From Mergibacter septicus (GTDB lineage: Bacteria > Pseudomonadota > Gammaproteobacteria > Enterobacterales > Pasteurellaceae): a stretch of 64,000 nucleotides of DNA. A program made the translations under genes and the position numbers. Below, piece by piece: positions 1-9,704 of this stretch. The DNA lies in contig NZ_CP022013.1 of assembly GCF_003265225.1 (NCBI RefSeq), positions 1,397,001 to 1,461,000 on the forward strand, read 5' to 3'. Below the pieces are notes generated by a model. That model worked only from the letters and a program-made list of their open reading frames with translations, did not search any database and had not been told where the DNA came from. Within the stretch, counting starts at the first letter, position 1, and the number at the start of each line of letters is the position of its first letter.

Positions 1-319
1 TTATTACTAAGCAAAGTGCAATTAACCACCAAGGTAGCGAAAACATCAGTAAAAATTCTGTTTGGTTATTTAAAATATTACCCGCACTGATATAACCACT
101 ATTTGCATAGATATAGACAAAAATAAAAATACCCGCAAGAAAGGTGGTTAACCCACGAGTAAAGGCTTGTTTTAATTCAGCAAACCCTGTCCACTCCCAG
201 ATTGCGGCAATTACTACACAAGCTACTCCACAAACAAACCAAAGTGGTGGAAAATAAAATAGAGTAATAAGAACAATAGCAATCATTACTATCGCAGATA
301 AAATACGTTCTTTAAGCAA
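1..319 (-). CDS. cdsA: Phosphatidate cytidylyltransferase CdsA, N-terminal part (cut by window edge)
   Basis: This is the first 106 codons of a membrane protein that continues past the left edge. CdsA makes CDP-diacylglycerol from phosphatidate and CTP in the inner membrane. The product begins MLKERILSAIVMIAIVL and continues with closely packed hydrophobic segments, as CdsA N-termini do. The start is TTG, with an AAGGAG ribosome binding site about 7 bases upstream; no in-frame ATG fits better. It lies 32 bases downstream of uppS on the same strand, the usual uppS-cdsA order. The catalytic C-terminal signature is outside the window, so the call rests on the N-terminus and context. Confidence 0.85.
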   Translation of the reverse strand, partial: MLKERILSAIVMIAIVLITLFYFPPLWFVCGVACVVIAAIWEWTGFAELKQAFTRGLTTFLAGIFIFVYIYANSGYISAGNILNNQTEFLLMFSLPWWLIALCLVI

Positions 320-351
320 AATAAACTCCTTAAATAATCTAATGACTCTCT

Positions 352-1068
352 TTAATCCTCACAACCACCAAAACGACGTTCTCTTTGTTGATAAACCAAT
401 AGTGCTTGTTCAAATTCAATTTCATCAAAATCTGGCCATAATACAGAGCTAAAATAAAGCTCTGCATAAGCTATTTGCCATAATAAAAAATTGCTAATGC
501 GTTGTTCGCCGCCTGTACGAATTAATAAATCTGGTGCAGGTTGTGAACCTGTTACTAATAATTGAGAAAAATACTCCTCAGTTAAATTCTCCAATCCAAT
601 TTGTCCATTTCTCACCTGTTCAGCAAATCTCTTACTTGCTTGTAAAATGTCCCAATGCCCACCATAATTTGCTGCAATATTGAGTACTAAACCAGTATTT
701 GTTGCAGTCAAGGCTTCAGCTGCAACGATTTTTTTCTGTAAAGAAGGGCTAAAACGAGAAATATCACCTAGAATATGAAGCCGTATATTATTTTTATGTA
801 ATTTTGTTACTTCGATATCCAATGCACGCACAAATAATTCCATTAAAGCATTAACTTCTTGTGCCGGACGTTTCCAATTTTCACTGCTAAAAGCATATAA
901 AGTAAGATACTTAATTCCCTTTTTAACGGCAAACCCAACCGTACGACGCACAGCTTGAATACCATTGCGATGACCAAAAATTCGTAATTTTCCTTTCTGT
1001 TTCGCCCATCGACCATTACCATCCATAATAATTGCAATATGTTGGGGTAAATTTGGGGTAACTATCAT
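352..1068 (-). CDS. uppS: Undecaprenyl diphosphate synthase (cis-prenyltransferase)
   Basis: Condenses eight isopentenyl diphosphates onto farnesyl diphosphate to give the C55 carrier lipid for peptidoglycan and surface polysaccharide. The 238-residue product has the family signatures: [10 protein letters not shown] with the catalytic Asp at residue 16, SSENW at 61-65, and the C-terminal LIRTGGEQR around 182-190. Length is usual for the family (about 240-250). It sits between dxr and cdsA, the conserved frr-dxr-uppS-cdsA order, which groups isoprenoid supply with phospholipid synthesis. Confidence 0.97.
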   Translation of the reverse strand: MIVTPNLPQHIAIIMDGNGRWAKQKGKLRIFGHRNGIQAVRRTVGFAVKKGIKYLTLYAFSSENWKRPAQEVNALMELFVRALDIEVTKLHKNNIRLHILGDISRFSPSLQKKIVAAEALTATNTGLVLNIAANYGGHWDILQASKRFAEQVRNGQIGLENLTEEYFSQLLVTGSQPAPDLLIRTGGEQRISNFLLWQIAYAELYFSSVLWPDFDEIEFEQALLVYQQRERRFGGCED

Positions 1069-1121
1069 GCTTTATTCCATTATATTTAATTAACTAAACT
1101 AAAATTAATTTTTTCACTATA

Positions 1122-2315
1122 TCACAGACCAGTAATTATTCTATTTGCTTTTATTCTAGCTTGCTGATCTATTTCTAATACCATTTCAATTGAATCAATC
1201 TGATTAGTCTGACTAAATAGCTCTACCGTTCTATAATTTACTTCAGCAATTTGTGTAAACTTGATTTGCCCTTGTAAAAAAGCCGCAACAGCAACTTCAT
1301 TTGCTGCATTCATTGCAGTAGTTGCCACCTGCCCACATTGGCTAGCTTCTATCGCTAATTTTAAATTTGGATAACGTTGAAAATCAGGTGATATAAAAGT
1401 TAACCCATTTAACTGATAAAAATCTAAGGCCTTTACCCCTGCATTAATACGTGCTGGATAAGCTAAAGTTTGAGCTATTGGAGTACACATATCTGGCACT
1501 CCCATTTGAGCTAGCACACTACCATCAACATAACGTACCATTGAATGAATAATAGACTGTGGATGAATGATTACTTCCATCTGTTCAGGTTGAGCATTAA
1601 ACAACCAACGTGCTTCGATATACTCCAACCCTTTATTCATCATTGTAGCTGAATCAACTGAAATTTTTTGTCCCATTGACCAATTTGGATGGGCAACTGC
1701 TTGTGCTGGTGTAATTTGATCAAATAATGCTAGAGGTAGGCTTCTAAATGGCCCTCCCGATCCCGTCAAGACTATCTTCGTGATCCCTAATTGCTCTAGC
1801 GAACAATACCCGAGTTGTTGTTGAGCCGATAATGGTAGTACTTGAAAAATAGCATTATGTTCACTATCCACAGGTAAAAGCTCTGCCCCTGATTGCTTTA
1901 CAGCATCAATAAAAAGCTGACCACAAGTTACTAGGGTTTCTTTATTTGCCAATAAAACACGCTTTCCTGCTTTTACTGCGGCTAAAGTCGGTAACAGACC
2001 TGCTGCCCCTACAATTGCAGCCATCACAATATCAGTTTGTGTATGAGCGGCTAATTCACTTGCCGCATCAAGCGTATCTAAGACGACGGTTTTACTTCCT
2101 TGTTGCTTTAAAGCAATAGCCAGTTGACGTGCAGCCTCAGGATCTGCCATAGCCGCAAAACTCGGGTTAAATTGTAAACACTGCTGCAACATTAGGTTAA
2201 TATTCTGACCCGCCACCAAGCCAAATACTTGATATTTTTCTGGATTTTTTGCAACTACGGATAATGTACTACAGCCAATAGATCCGGTTGAACCTAAGAT
2301 CACTATCTTCTTCAT
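1122..2315 (-). CDS. dxr: 1-deoxy-D-xylulose 5-phosphate reductoisomerase
   Basis: Second enzyme of the MEP isoprenoid pathway: converts DXP to 2-C-methyl-erythritol 4-phosphate with NADPH. The N-terminus [14 protein letters not shown] is the NADPH-binding motif. NKE lies at about 124-126 and the metal-binding DSEHN at about 150-154. The reading frame stays open 24 codons further upstream, but that part does not resemble Dxr. The start chosen here has a GGGAAG ribosome binding site and gives 397 residues, the usual size. It lies between frr and uppS. Confidence 0.96.
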   Translation of the reverse strand: MKKIVILGSTGSIGCSTLSVVAKNPEKYQVFGLVAGQNINLMLQQCLQFNPSFAAMADPEAARQLAIALKQQGSKTVVLDTLDAASELAAHTQTDIVMAAIVGAAGLLPTLAAVKAGKRVLLANKETLVTCGQLFIDAVKQSGAELLPVDSEHNAIFQVLPLSAQQQLGYCSLEQLGITKIVLTGSGGPFRSLPLALFDQITPAQAVAHPNWSMGQKISVDSATMMNKGLEYIEARWLFNAQPEQMEVIIHPQSIIHSMVRYVDGSVLAQMGVPDMCTPIAQTLAYPARINAGVKALDFYQLNGLTFISPDFQRYPNLKLAIEASQCGQVATTAMNAANEVAVAAFLQGQIKFTQIAEVNYRTVELFSQTNQIDSIEMVLEIDQQARIKANRIITGL

Positions 2316-2423
2316 ATCTTCCCAACTTACCTGCAAACAGAGAATATAATTAATTTGCTCTAATAAATAAGGGGCGTGATACTTCACGCCCTCAATTTAA
2401 GCTACTTGGCGAAATGGATTAAA

Positions 2424-2981
2424 TTAAAAATCCATCAATTCTTTTTCTTTATCAGCCAAAGCTTCATCAACTTTTTTAATAAACTGATCTGTCAATTTTT
2501 GTACTTCGTCTTGTGCTTTACGTTCTTCGTCTTCGCTGATTTCTTTTTCTTTTAATAATGCTTTAATTTTATCATTAGCATCACGACGAACATTACGAAC
2601 AGCAACCCGACCTTGTTCTGCTTCAGAACGTACAATTTTAGTTAAATCACGACGACGTTCTTCTGTCAAAGGAGGTAAAGGTACACGAATAGTCGTTCCT
2701 GCTGATGCTGGGTTTAAACCCAAATCTGAGGTTAAAATAGCTTTTTCAACACTGCTAATTAAACTACGATCAAATACAGTAACAGCTAAAGTACGAGCAT
2801 CTTCTGCTACCACATTAGCTAACTGACGTAATGGCGTTGCTGCACCATAATATTCAACTTGAATCCCATCTAGCAAACTTGGGTGAGCACGACCAGTGCG
2901 AACTTTTGAAATTTGCGATTTAAATGCTTCAACGCTTTTTTCCATACGTTGTTGCGTATCTTCTTTAATTGCCTTAATCAC
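2424..2981 (-). CDS. frr: Ribosome recycling factor
   Basis: Splits post-termination ribosomes together with EF-G. The 185-residue product matches RRF along its length: [20 protein letters not shown] at the start, then [30 protein letters not shown], and a charged helical C-terminus. This is the typical three-helix bundle with a small alpha/beta domain. It is in the conserved rpsB-tsf-pyrH-frr-dxr order. Confidence 0.98.
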   Translation of the reverse strand: MIKAIKEDTQQRMEKSVEAFKSQISKVRTGRAHPSLLDGIQVEYYGAATPLRQLANVVAEDARTLAVTVFDRSLISSVEKAILTSDLGLNPASAGTTIRVPLPPLTEERRRDLTKIVRSEAEQGRVAVRNVRRDANDKIKALLKEKEISEDEERKAQDEVQKLTDQFIKKVDEALADKEKELMDF

Positions 2982-3094
2982 TTGTTTTTTTCCTTTATTA
3001 AGTTATCTTTGATTCAGCCACTAAAGGTAGTCTTATTTGACTATTTAGTGATAACTCTTTGTTACTATTATATTTTAACGAATAAGTATTAATT

Positions 3095-3829
3095 TTAAAA
3101 TGCTTTTTTCTCGGTGATTAATGTTCCCTCATCTTCCCCTAAAATGACACGTTTTAATGCACCTGATTTATTCATATTAAATACTCGAATTGGCATTTTA
3201 TGATCTCTTGCTAAAGTAAATGCCGCCAAATCCATCACTTTTAATTCTTTTTCTAGAACATCTTGATAACTCAATTCTTGATATAAGATCGCATCAGCAT
3301 ATTTGGCTGGATCACGATCATAAACTCCATCAACCTTAGTCGCTTTTAAAACCACATCTGCTTCAACTTCAATACCACGTAAACACGCCGCTGAATCAGT
3401 TGTAAAAAATGGGTTACCTGTTCCTGCAGAGAAAATAACTACTTGTCCTTGTTTCAACATACGGATTGCAGTTGTCCAACTATAACTATCACATACCCCA
3501 TTTAATGGGAATGCTGACATTAATTTTGCATTCACATCAGCACGGTGTAAGGCATCTCGCATCGCTAAACCATTCATCACTGTGGCTAACATTCCCATAT
3601 GATCACCAACAACACGGTTCATACCCGCTTCCGCCAGTTTTGCACCACGGAAAAGATTGCCACCACCAAGCACTACGGCAACTTGTACGCCAAGATCTAA
3701 TAACTCTTTGATTTCTTCAGCCATACGATCTAACACTGAAGGATCAATCCCAAATCCTTCATTACCTTGTAAAGCTTCACCACTCAGTTTTAATAAAATT
3801 CGCTTATATACTGGATTTTTTGCTGTCAT
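3095..3829 (-). CDS. pyrH: UMP kinase
   Basis: Phosphorylates UMP to UDP in the cytoplasm; bacterial hexameric amino-acid-kinase-fold enzyme. Motifs: [14 protein letters not shown] near residues 9-22, [18 protein letters not shown], and [12 protein letters not shown] in the C-terminal half. The frame is open 14 codons further upstream, but [18 protein letters not shown] matches the usual PyrH start, giving 244 residues. A terminator between tsf and this gene suggests that pyrH also has its own promoter. Confidence 0.97.
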   Translation of the reverse strand: MTAKNPVYKRILLKLSGEALQGNEGFGIDPSVLDRMAEEIKELLDLGVQVAVVLGGGNLFRGAKLAEAGMNRVVGDHMGMLATVMNGLAMRDALHRADVNAKLMSAFPLNGVCDSYSWTTAIRMLKQGQVVIFSAGTGNPFFTTDSAACLRGIEVEADVVLKATKVDGVYDRDPAKYADAILYQELSYQDVLEKELKVMDLAAFTLARDHKMPIRVFNMNKSGALKRVILGEDEGTLITEKKAF

Positions 3830-3940
3830 CTTTCTTTTCTCAATTTTCTCATTATTACAAAGTAAAAACATTGGAAAATATTGATTAAACTTTACAATGC
3901 TTTCTCTATAAGCCTGATTAAATGGCTTTTACAAAACATA

Positions 3941-3966
3941 AAAAAAGCGAGTTTCCTCGCTTTTTT
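3941..3966 (-). terminator. Rho-independent terminator after tsf
   Basis: An 11-bp inverted repeat (AAAAAAGCGAG / CTCGCTTTTTT) with a 4-base loop lies 8 bases past the tsf stop codon. It ends in a T-run on either strand. It probably ends the rpsB-tsf transcript. Confidence 0.85.
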
Positions 3967-3974
3967 AAGCTTAA

Positions 3975-4823
3975 TTAAGCTTTTGACATTGCAGCAACTT
4001 CTGCGGCAAAATCAGTTTCAACTTTTTCGATACCTTCACCAACTTCTAAACGAACAAAGTTAGTAACAGTTGCACCTTTTTCTTTTAATAGATCACCTAC
4101 TGATTTAGAAGGATCCATAACAAATGGTTGACCAGTTAATGATACTTCACCAGTGAATTTCTTCATACGACCTTCAACCATTTTCTCTGCAATTTCACGT
4201 GGTTTACCAGATTGCATTGCGATATCAACTTGGATTTGACGTTCACGTTCAACTACTTCAGCAGGAACATCTGAAGGATCTACGAATTCTGGACGGCTTG
4301 CTGCGATATGCATTGCAATGTGTTTTAATAACTCTTGATCAGCACCAGTTGCAGCGACTAACACACCAATTTTTGCACCATGTAAATATGAACCAACTGC
4401 ATCACCGCTGATAGCCGCTACACGGCGAATATTCATATTTTCACCAATTTTTGCTACTAATGCTGCACGCTCATCTTCAAATTTTGCTTTTAATACTTCA
4501 ACATCAGTTTCTTTATTAGCTAAAGCATAATCAGCAACTTTATTTGCTAATTCTAAGAAACCAGCGTCTTTAGCAACAAAGTCAGTTTCACAGTTCATTT
4601 CAACTAAAACACCGAAGCTATCCTCAACACGAGCAATAATTACGCCTTCAGCTGCAACACGACCTGCTTTTTTCGCTGCTTTCGCTTGACCTGATTTACG
4701 CATATTATCAATGGCTAATTCAATATCACCATTTGCTTCTACTAATGCTTTTTTACATTCCATCATACCAGCGCCGGTACGTTCACGAAGTTCTTTTACT
4801 TGAGCCGCTGTAATTTCAGCCAT
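3975..4823 (-). CDS. tsf: Elongation factor Ts
   Basis: Guanine nucleotide exchange factor for EF-Tu. The 282-residue product starts [20 protein letters not shown], the UBA-like N-domain, followed by [15 protein letters not shown] and the core-domain motif [11 protein letters not shown] (residues about 79-89). Length fits the family (about 283). It follows rpsB on the same strand after 150 bases that contain a terminator-like hairpin. Confidence 0.98.
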   Translation of the reverse strand: MAEITAAQVKELRERTGAGMMECKKALVEANGDIELAIDNMRKSGQAKAAKKAGRVAAEGVIIARVEDSFGVLVEMNCETDFVAKDAGFLELANKVADYALANKETDVEVLKAKFEDERAALVAKIGENMNIRRVAAISGDAVGSYLHGAKIGVLVAATGADQELLKHIAMHIAASRPEFVDPSDVPAEVVERERQIQVDIAMQSGKPREIAEKMVEGRMKKFTGEVSLTGQPFVMDPSKSVGDLLKEKGATVTNFVRLEVGEGIEKVETDFAAEVAAMSKA

Positions 4824-4889
4824 TTTTCAATCCTCTTTATACCTGTTGCTATGCAACACGATTAACACTCTATCTGTCGATTAATTGAT

Positions 4890-4919
4890 AAAAAAACAGG
4901 GAGACACTAACGCCCCCTG
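4890..4919 (-). terminator. Terminator-like hairpin between rpsB and tsf
   Basis: On the minus strand a CAGGG / CCCTG stem with a 13-base loop is followed directly by a run of seven Ts. It lies inside the rpsB-tsf operon, so it probably works as a partial terminator that lowers tsf transcription relative to rpsB. The stem is short, so efficiency is uncertain. Confidence 0.55.
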
Positions 4920-4973
4920 CTAACCAATTAAACCCTTCGGTTAAATAAGGGCTTGCTTTACTTAAAGAGCAAA

Positions 4974-5708
4974 TTACTCTGCAACTTCTGCTGAGAAGAT
5001 TTCTTCAGCAACAGTACCGCCTTGTGCTTGAGCACGACCTTCTTTTACTGCTGCTGCCGCTACTGTTAAGTAAAGTTGAATTGCACGTACTGCATCATCA
5101 TTACCCGGAATTACATAATCAACGCCATCTGGATCTGTATTAGTATCAACGATAGCGAAAACAGGAATACCTAGGTTATTAGCTTCTTTAACTGCGATAT
5201 GCTCATGATCCGCTGCAATGACGAATAAAGCATCTGGTAAACCACCCATATCTTTGATACCACCAAGGCTCAATTCTAATTTTTCCATTTCACGGGTACG
5301 CATTAAAGCTTCTTTCTTAGTTAATTTATCGAAAGTACCGTCTTGAGCTTGGTTTTCTAAGTCTTTTAAACGTTTGATTGATTGACGTACTGTTTTCCAG
5401 TTAGTCAACATACCACCTAACCAACGATGATTTACATAGAATTGTTGGCAATCTAATGCTGCAGCTTTAACACCTTCAGTTGCTGCACGTTTAGTACCAA
5501 CGAATAAAATTTTACCGTTATTGCTTGCAATGCGTTGTAATTCAGCTAATGCCGCATTGAACATAGGAACAGTTTTTTCAAGATTGATGATATGAACACC
5601 ATTACGTGGTCCAAAGATGTAAGATTTCATTTTTGGATTCCAATAACGAGTTTGGTGTCCGAAGTGAACGCCTGCTTGAAGCATTTCACGCATTGTAACT
5701 TGTGCCAT
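4974..5708 (-). CDS. rpsB: 30S ribosomal protein S2
   Basis: Structural protein of the small ribosomal subunit, added late in assembly. The 244-residue product begins [20 protein letters not shown] and has [20 protein letters not shown] and [20 protein letters not shown], all S2 signatures. An AAGGAAAA ribosome binding site precedes the ATG. The gene has a long structured leader and a strong promoter with a GC-rich discriminator, consistent with growth-rate control and S2 autoregulation. Confidence 0.98.
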   Translation of the reverse strand: MAQVTMREMLQAGVHFGHQTRYWNPKMKSYIFGPRNGVHIINLEKTVPMFNAALAELQRIASNNGKILFVGTKRAATEGVKAAALDCQQFYVNHRWLGGMLTNWKTVRQSIKRLKDLENQAQDGTFDKLTKKEALMRTREMEKLELSLGGIKDMGGLPDALFVIAADHEHIAVKEANNLGIPVFAIVDTNTDPDGVDYVIPGNDDAVRAIQLYLTVAAAAVKEGRAQAQGGTVAEEIFSAEVAE

Positions 5709-5880
5709 ACTATTTTCCTTCTATTGGGGTTTAGCCTCCACATACCCTGAAAAATCGACCGTTTGGCACCCCGATTTTCAGTCATGGTATGTGTGTGATT
5801 TCTAAAATAACTAAAAAAATAACCGTCTTTTATCATTAAAAATAAGTTAGCAATAACCTAAATTGACGATAAAAAGACGG
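5709..5880 (-). promoter_or_regulatory. Structured rpsB leader (candidate S2 autoregulatory element)
   Basis: From the predicted transcription start to the rpsB ATG there are about 170 bases without a gene. They hold two hairpins. One is a long composite stem at 5739-5793 (CACATACC with GGTATGTG, and CTGAAAAATCG with CGATTTTCAG inside it). The other is at the 5' end, 5822-5881 (ACCGTCTTTTATC with GATAAAAAGACGGT, one bulge). In gammaproteobacteria S2 represses rpsB-tsf through a leader of about this length. That this leader does the same is inference from position and structure. Confidence 0.65.
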
Positions 5881-5885
5881 TGCGT

Positions 5886-5914
5886 TTTATACCATAAAAT
5901 AAGATAAAATCCAA
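5886..5914 (-). promoter_or_regulatory. rpsB promoter
   Basis: On the minus strand TTGGAT (5909-5914) and TATAAA (5886-5891) are separated by exactly 17 bases. The bases after the -10 box (ACGCACCG) are GC-rich, a discriminator typical of stringently controlled ribosomal promoters. It lies between the icd stop codon and the rpsB leader. Confidence 0.75.
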
Positions 5915-5938
5915 ATGATAAATTGGTGCCTTGCTGAT

Positions 5939-7198
5939 TTATCCTTCCATATTCACTACAATATCTTTGGCAAATTCAGCAGTAGAACGCAATTTAGCAC
6001 CTTCAAGCATTTCAGCAAAATCAGCTGTTACTGTTTTATTCGCTATAGTTTTAGAAACAGCCCTGACAACTAAATCTGCCGCTTCAAACCAACCGAGATG
6101 GCGTAACATCATTTCACCACTTAAAATCAATGAGCCCGGATTAGCAATATTTTTACCTGCAATCTTCGGTGCTGTACCGTGTGTAGCTTCAAAAATAGCT
6201 GTTTCACTCCCAATATTTGCACCCGGTGCAATACCAATTCCTCCAACTTGTGCAGCCAGTGCATCAGAAATATAATCACCATTAAGGTTCAATGTTGCGA
6301 TAACATCGTGATCTTGAGGGTGTAAGAGAGCTTCTTGTAAAAAAGCATCAGCAATACAATCTTTAATGATGATCTCTTTTCCTGTTTTTGGATTAATTAA
6401 TTTATATCCATTTCCACCATTGATCTCTTGCGCACCAAATTCTTTTGCAACTTGATAACCCCATTCTTTAAATGCCCCTTCAGTAAACTTCATAATGTTC
6501 CCTTTATGAACGAGAGTTAAAGACTCACGATCATTATCAATCACATATTGCAATGCCGCCTGAACTAAACGTTGTGTTCCTGCTTTTGATACAGGTTTAA
6601 TTCCTATGCCACACTCTTTGGAAAAACGGATCTTGGCTACCCCCATTTCAGTTTGTAAAAAGTGAATAACTTTATCTGCCTCTGCAGAACCTGCGCTCCA
6701 CTCTATCCCTGCATAAATATCTTCAGAATTTTCTCGGAAAATAACCATATCAACCAATTCAGGGTGCTTCACTGGGCTAGGTGTACCTTGATAATAACGG
6801 ATAGGGCGTAAACAACTATAAAGATCCAAAGCTTGACGCATTGCAACATTCAATGACCGAATACCTCCTCCAACAGGAGTCATTAATGGACCTTTAATCG
6901 CAATATGATATTCTTGAATGGTTGCAATCGTTTCATCAGGTAACCAAATATCTCCACCATAAAGCTGATTTGCTTTACCACCAGCATAAATTTCTAACCA
7001 ATGAATCTTCCGCTGTCCGCTATAAGCTTTTTCTACTGCGGCATCAATCACACTTTTCATCGCTGGTGTAACATCAACCCCAATTCCATCACCTTCAATG
7101 AAAGGAATAATTGGTTGATCTGGCACAATGAAACTACCATTTTGTCGTGTAATTTTTTCACCTTGTGGTGGTGTAATAATATGTGATTGCATAACCAT
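5939..7198 (-). CDS. icd: Isocitrate dehydrogenase (NADP-dependent)
   Basis: TCA-cycle enzyme: oxidative decarboxylation of isocitrate to 2-oxoglutarate. The 419-residue product has [17 protein letters not shown] near the N-terminus and the substrate/phosphorylation-site motif [13 protein letters not shown] around residue 113. It also has [39 protein letters not shown] and [12 protein letters not shown]. The length and motifs match the E. coli type. With acnB in the same window this organism keeps this TCA segment, which Haemophilus influenzae has lost. No clear terminator lies between icd and the rpsB promoter, so some readthrough is possible. Confidence 0.97.
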   Translation of the reverse strand: MVMQSHIITPPQGEKITRQNGSFIVPDQPIIPFIEGDGIGVDVTPAMKSVIDAAVEKAYSGQRKIHWLEIYAGGKANQLYGGDIWLPDETIATIQEYHIAIKGPLMTPVGGGIRSLNVAMRQALDLYSCLRPIRYYQGTPSPVKHPELVDMVIFRENSEDIYAGIEWSAGSAEADKVIHFLQTEMGVAKIRFSKECGIGIKPVSKAGTQRLVQAALQYVIDNDRESLTLVHKGNIMKFTEGAFKEWGYQVAKEFGAQEINGGNGYKLINPKTGKEIIIKDCIADAFLQEALLHPQDHDVIATLNLNGDYISDALAAQVGGIGIAPGANIGSETAIFEATHGTAPKIAGKNIANPGSLILSGEMMLRHLGWFEAADLVVRAVSKTIANKTVTADFAEMLEGAKLRSTAEFAKDIVVNMEG

Positions 7199-7263
7199 TT
7201 CCTTCTATTAAAATCATTGCAAAACAGGACGAGAATAGACGTACCCAGACGAAAGCAATTTAG

Positions 7264-7310
7264 TATAAAATATCTCTAACGACAAACGTCAATTTACGAC
7301 TTAGTTCACA
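7264..7310 (-). promoter_or_regulatory. icd promoter with weak CRP-like site
   Basis: On the minus strand TTGACG (7287-7292), a 17-base spacer and TTTATA (7264-7269) form a fair sigma-70 promoter. Just upstream, 7295-7310 reads TGTGA-N6-TCGTA, 8 of 10 positions of the CRP consensus, centred near -45. The CRP assignment is tentative. Confidence 0.45.
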
Positions 7311-7333
7311 TTTTTAACATTTTTTTAATCATT

Positions 7334-8056
7334 ATGCAGAAAAAACACCACCATACCTTTCAACCTAAATTTAAAACATCTACCATTAACAAAAAATCCT
7401 TCTCTAAATGTCAACAAAAACATTTTTCTTCTTCACTTACTTTTCAAACCACCAAAGTCGTTCTATTTAATAAACCCTATGACGTGCTATGCCAATTTAG
7501 TGACGAACAAGGCAGGCAAACTTTAAAAGATTTTATTCCAATTCCACATATTTATCCTTGTGGACGTTTAGATCGAGACAGTGAAGGCTTATTAATACTC
7601 ACTAATAATGGTGAAGTACAACATCGGCTAAGTCATCCTCAATTTAAAACAGAAAAAACCTATTGGGTACAAGTCGAAGGCATTCCTACCGAAAATGATC
7701 TTGATTTATTACGTCAAGGTATCATTTTAAAAGATGGAAAAACTCTCCCTGCTAAAGTCCAGCAAATAAAACAACCCGTCAATTTATGGCAACGCCATCC
7801 CCCTATCCGAGAACGAAAAACTGTGCCAACTAGCTGGCTATCTATCACAATCTGTGAAGGTAAAAACCGTCAAGTCCGTAGAATGACCGCTAAAATAGGT
7901 TTTCCTACTTTACGTTTAATTCGAGTATCTGCTGCAAATTTCACTTTAATTCAACAATACAGTACTCTCAAAACTTTTCTAAAAAATGGTGAATATTACC
8001 AACTCGATCAAAAAGAAAAAGAAAAATTATTTCAATATCTTAAATTAAGACAATAA
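7334..8056 (+). CDS. rluE: 23S rRNA pseudouridine synthase RluE
   Basis: Converts a uridine of 23S rRNA (U2457 in E. coli numbering) to pseudouridine. After a basic, low-complexity N-terminus of about 35 residues rich in His, Lys and Ser comes [14 protein letters not shown]. Then follow [17 protein letters not shown] with the catalytic Asp, and [21 protein letters not shown], the RsuA/RluE core. [14 protein letters not shown] is typical of RluE. There is no S4 domain, as in RluE. It is divergent from icd and 11 bases ahead of nudJ, matching the E. coli ymfC-ymfB pair. The upstream region has no strong Shine-Dalgarno. Confidence 0.93.
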   Translation: MQKKHHHTFQPKFKTSTINKKSFSKCQQKHFSSSLTFQTTKVVLFNKPYDVLCQFSDEQGRQTLKDFIPIPHIYPCGRLDRDSEGLLILTNNGEVQHRLSHPQFKTEKTYWVQVEGIPTENDLDLLRQGIILKDGKTLPAKVQQIKQPVNLWQRHPPIRERKTVPTSWLSITICEGKNRQVRRMTAKIGFPTLRLIRVSAANFTLIQQYSTLKTFLKNGEYYQLDQKEKEKLFQYLKLRQ

Positions 8057-8067
8057 GGATCAACATA

Positions 8068-8520
8068 ATGCATAAACCCCATATTACTCTTGCTTGCGTT
8101 GTTCATTGCCAAGGAAAATTTTTATTTGTTGAAGAATTTGAATATGGCAAGATGACGCTTAATCAACCTGCTGGGAATTTAGAAGCAAATGAAAGTTTAG
8201 TTGAAGGTGCGGAAAGAGAATTATTTGAAGAAACAGGCATTAAAGCCAAAATGCAGTCTCTTCTTGGCATATATCAATGGCAGGCACCACAGTCAGGAAT
8301 TGATTATTTACGTTTTATTTTTATTGTTGAATTAGATCAATGCTTACCCACTCAACCTCAAGATACTGATATTAATCGAGCTTTATGGCTTACTCTTGGC
8401 GAAGTACAAGAATATATTCAGCAACCGAATCAATGTTTGAGAAATCCCTTAGTATTAGAAGTTATTAATGATTACTTAAGTGGTAAGAAATTTCCTCTGA
8501 CTATTTTACAACAGTACTAA
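8068..8520 (+). CDS. nudJ: Nudix hydrolase NudJ (phosphatase)
   Basis: Nudix enzyme; the E. coli homologue hydrolyses nucleoside tri- and diphosphates and HMP-PP. The Nudix box GNLEANESLVEGAERELFEE followed by TG (about residues 35-56) has the G-x5-E-x7-RE-x2-EE-x-G pattern intact. Length is 150 residues, as expected. It starts after an AAGGA site and is probably co-transcribed with rluE. A strong bidirectional terminator follows. Confidence 0.92.
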   Translation: MHKPHITLACVVHCQGKFLFVEEFEYGKMTLNQPAGNLEANESLVEGAERELFEETGIKAKMQSLLGIYQWQAPQSGIDYLRFIFIVELDQCLPTQPQDTDINRALWLTLGEVQEYIQQPNQCLRNPLVLEVINDYLSGKKFPLTILQQY

Positions 8521-8523
8521 AAT

Positions 8524-8555
8524 AACAACACCTCAAAAAAACTGAGGTGTTGTTT
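8524..8555. terminator. Bidirectional terminator between nudJ and fbaA
   Basis: A perfect 12-bp inverted repeat (AACAACACCTCA / TGAGGTGTTGTT) with a 7-base A-rich loop lies between converging genes. It probably serves both strands. Confidence 0.8.
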
Positions 8556-8569
8556 ATCAAACAATGAAA

Positions 8570-9649
8570 TTATAATACATCACGGCAATTTAAGTCGTCA
8601 TATGCTTGTTCTAAGCGTTTTGACATTGACTCTTCACCTTTACGCAACCAAACACGAGGATCATAGTATTTTTTATTTGGTGCATCAGAACCTGTAGGGT
8701 TACCTAATTGACCTTGTAAATAGGCTTCATTTGCTTTGTAATAATCTAAAATACCTTCCCAAGTTGCCCATTGAGTATCAGTATCAATATTCATTTTTAC
8801 TACACCATAGCTCACCGCTTCACGAATTTCTTCTTGGCTTGAACCAGAACCACCATGGAAGACAAAGTCTAATGATTTTGCAGGAATACCATATTTTTCA
8901 GAAACATATTTTTGTGAATTATCTAAAATTTTTGGTGTTAACTTAACATTACCCGGTTTGTAAACCCCATGAACATTCCCGAAAGATGCAGCAATGGTAA
9001 AACGGTGGCTGATTTTACTTAATTCTTCATACGCATAAGCGACATCTTCTGGTTGAGTGTAAAGCATTGAATTATCTAAATGGCTGTTATCCACGCCATC
9101 TTCTTCCCCACCAGTACAACCTAATTCAATTTCTAAGGTCATATCTAGTTTAGCCATACGCTCTAAATATTTTTTACTGATTTCAATATTTTCTTCTAAA
9201 CTTTCTTCTGAAAGATCAATCATATGAGATGAAAATAATGGTTTACCTGTTTCTGCAAAATGTTTTTCACCTGCCTCAAGCAAGCCATCGATCCAAGGTA
9301 ATAATTTTTTAGCTGCGTGATCGGTGTGTAAAATTACTGGTACACCATATGCTTCTGCTAAGGCATGCACATGTTTTGCACCTGCAATAGCCCCAATAAC
9401 ATCTGCACGTTGACCTTCTGGTAATTTAATTCCTTTTCCTGCATAGAAAGAAGCACCACCGTTAGAGAATTGAATAATAATTGGTGCTTTCACTCGTGCA
9501 GCAGTTTCTAATACGGCATTCACCGAATCTGAGTTAACACAGTTTACCGCAGGGATCGCAAACTCTTTTTCTTTTGCAATTTTAAAGACTTTTTGTACAT
9601 CATCACCGCTAAGCACACCCGGCTTAACAAAATCAAAAATTTTAGACAT
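8570..9649 (-). CDS. fbaA: Class II fructose-1,6-bisphosphate aldolase
   Basis: Zinc-dependent cleavage of fructose 1,6-bisphosphate in glycolysis. The 359-residue product has the class II motifs VPVILHTDHAAKKLLPWIDG (Zn His and catalytic Asp near residues 108-115), LEIELGCTGGEEDGVDNSH, and FVFHGGSGSSQEEI. The length equals the E. coli FbaA type. It lies 55 bases downstream of pgk on the same strand, the common pgk-fba order. Confidence 0.98.
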   Translation of the reverse strand: MSKIFDFVKPGVLSGDDVQKVFKIAKEKEFAIPAVNCVNSDSVNAVLETAARVKAPIIIQFSNGGASFYAGKGIKLPEGQRADVIGAIAGAKHVHALAEAYGVPVILHTDHAAKKLLPWIDGLLEAGEKHFAETGKPLFSSHMIDLSEESLEENIEISKKYLERMAKLDMTLEIELGCTGGEEDGVDNSHLDNSMLYTQPEDVAYAYEELSKISHRFTIAASFGNVHGVYKPGNVKLTPKILDNSQKYVSEKYGIPAKSLDFVFHGGSGSSQEEIREAVSYGVVKMNIDTDTQWATWEGILDYYKANEAYLQGQLGNPTGSDAPNKKYYDPRVWLRKGEESMSKRLEQAYDDLNCRDVL

Positions 9650-9704
9650 AAATTTTTCCTCTCAATAAATAAGAAGGGGAAAACTCCCCTTCAATTATAA
9701 AAAA

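Noticed and set aside
3830-3871. Longer PyrH start
   Set aside because: The upstream extension is not PyrH-like; [18 protein letters not shown] aligns with known starts.
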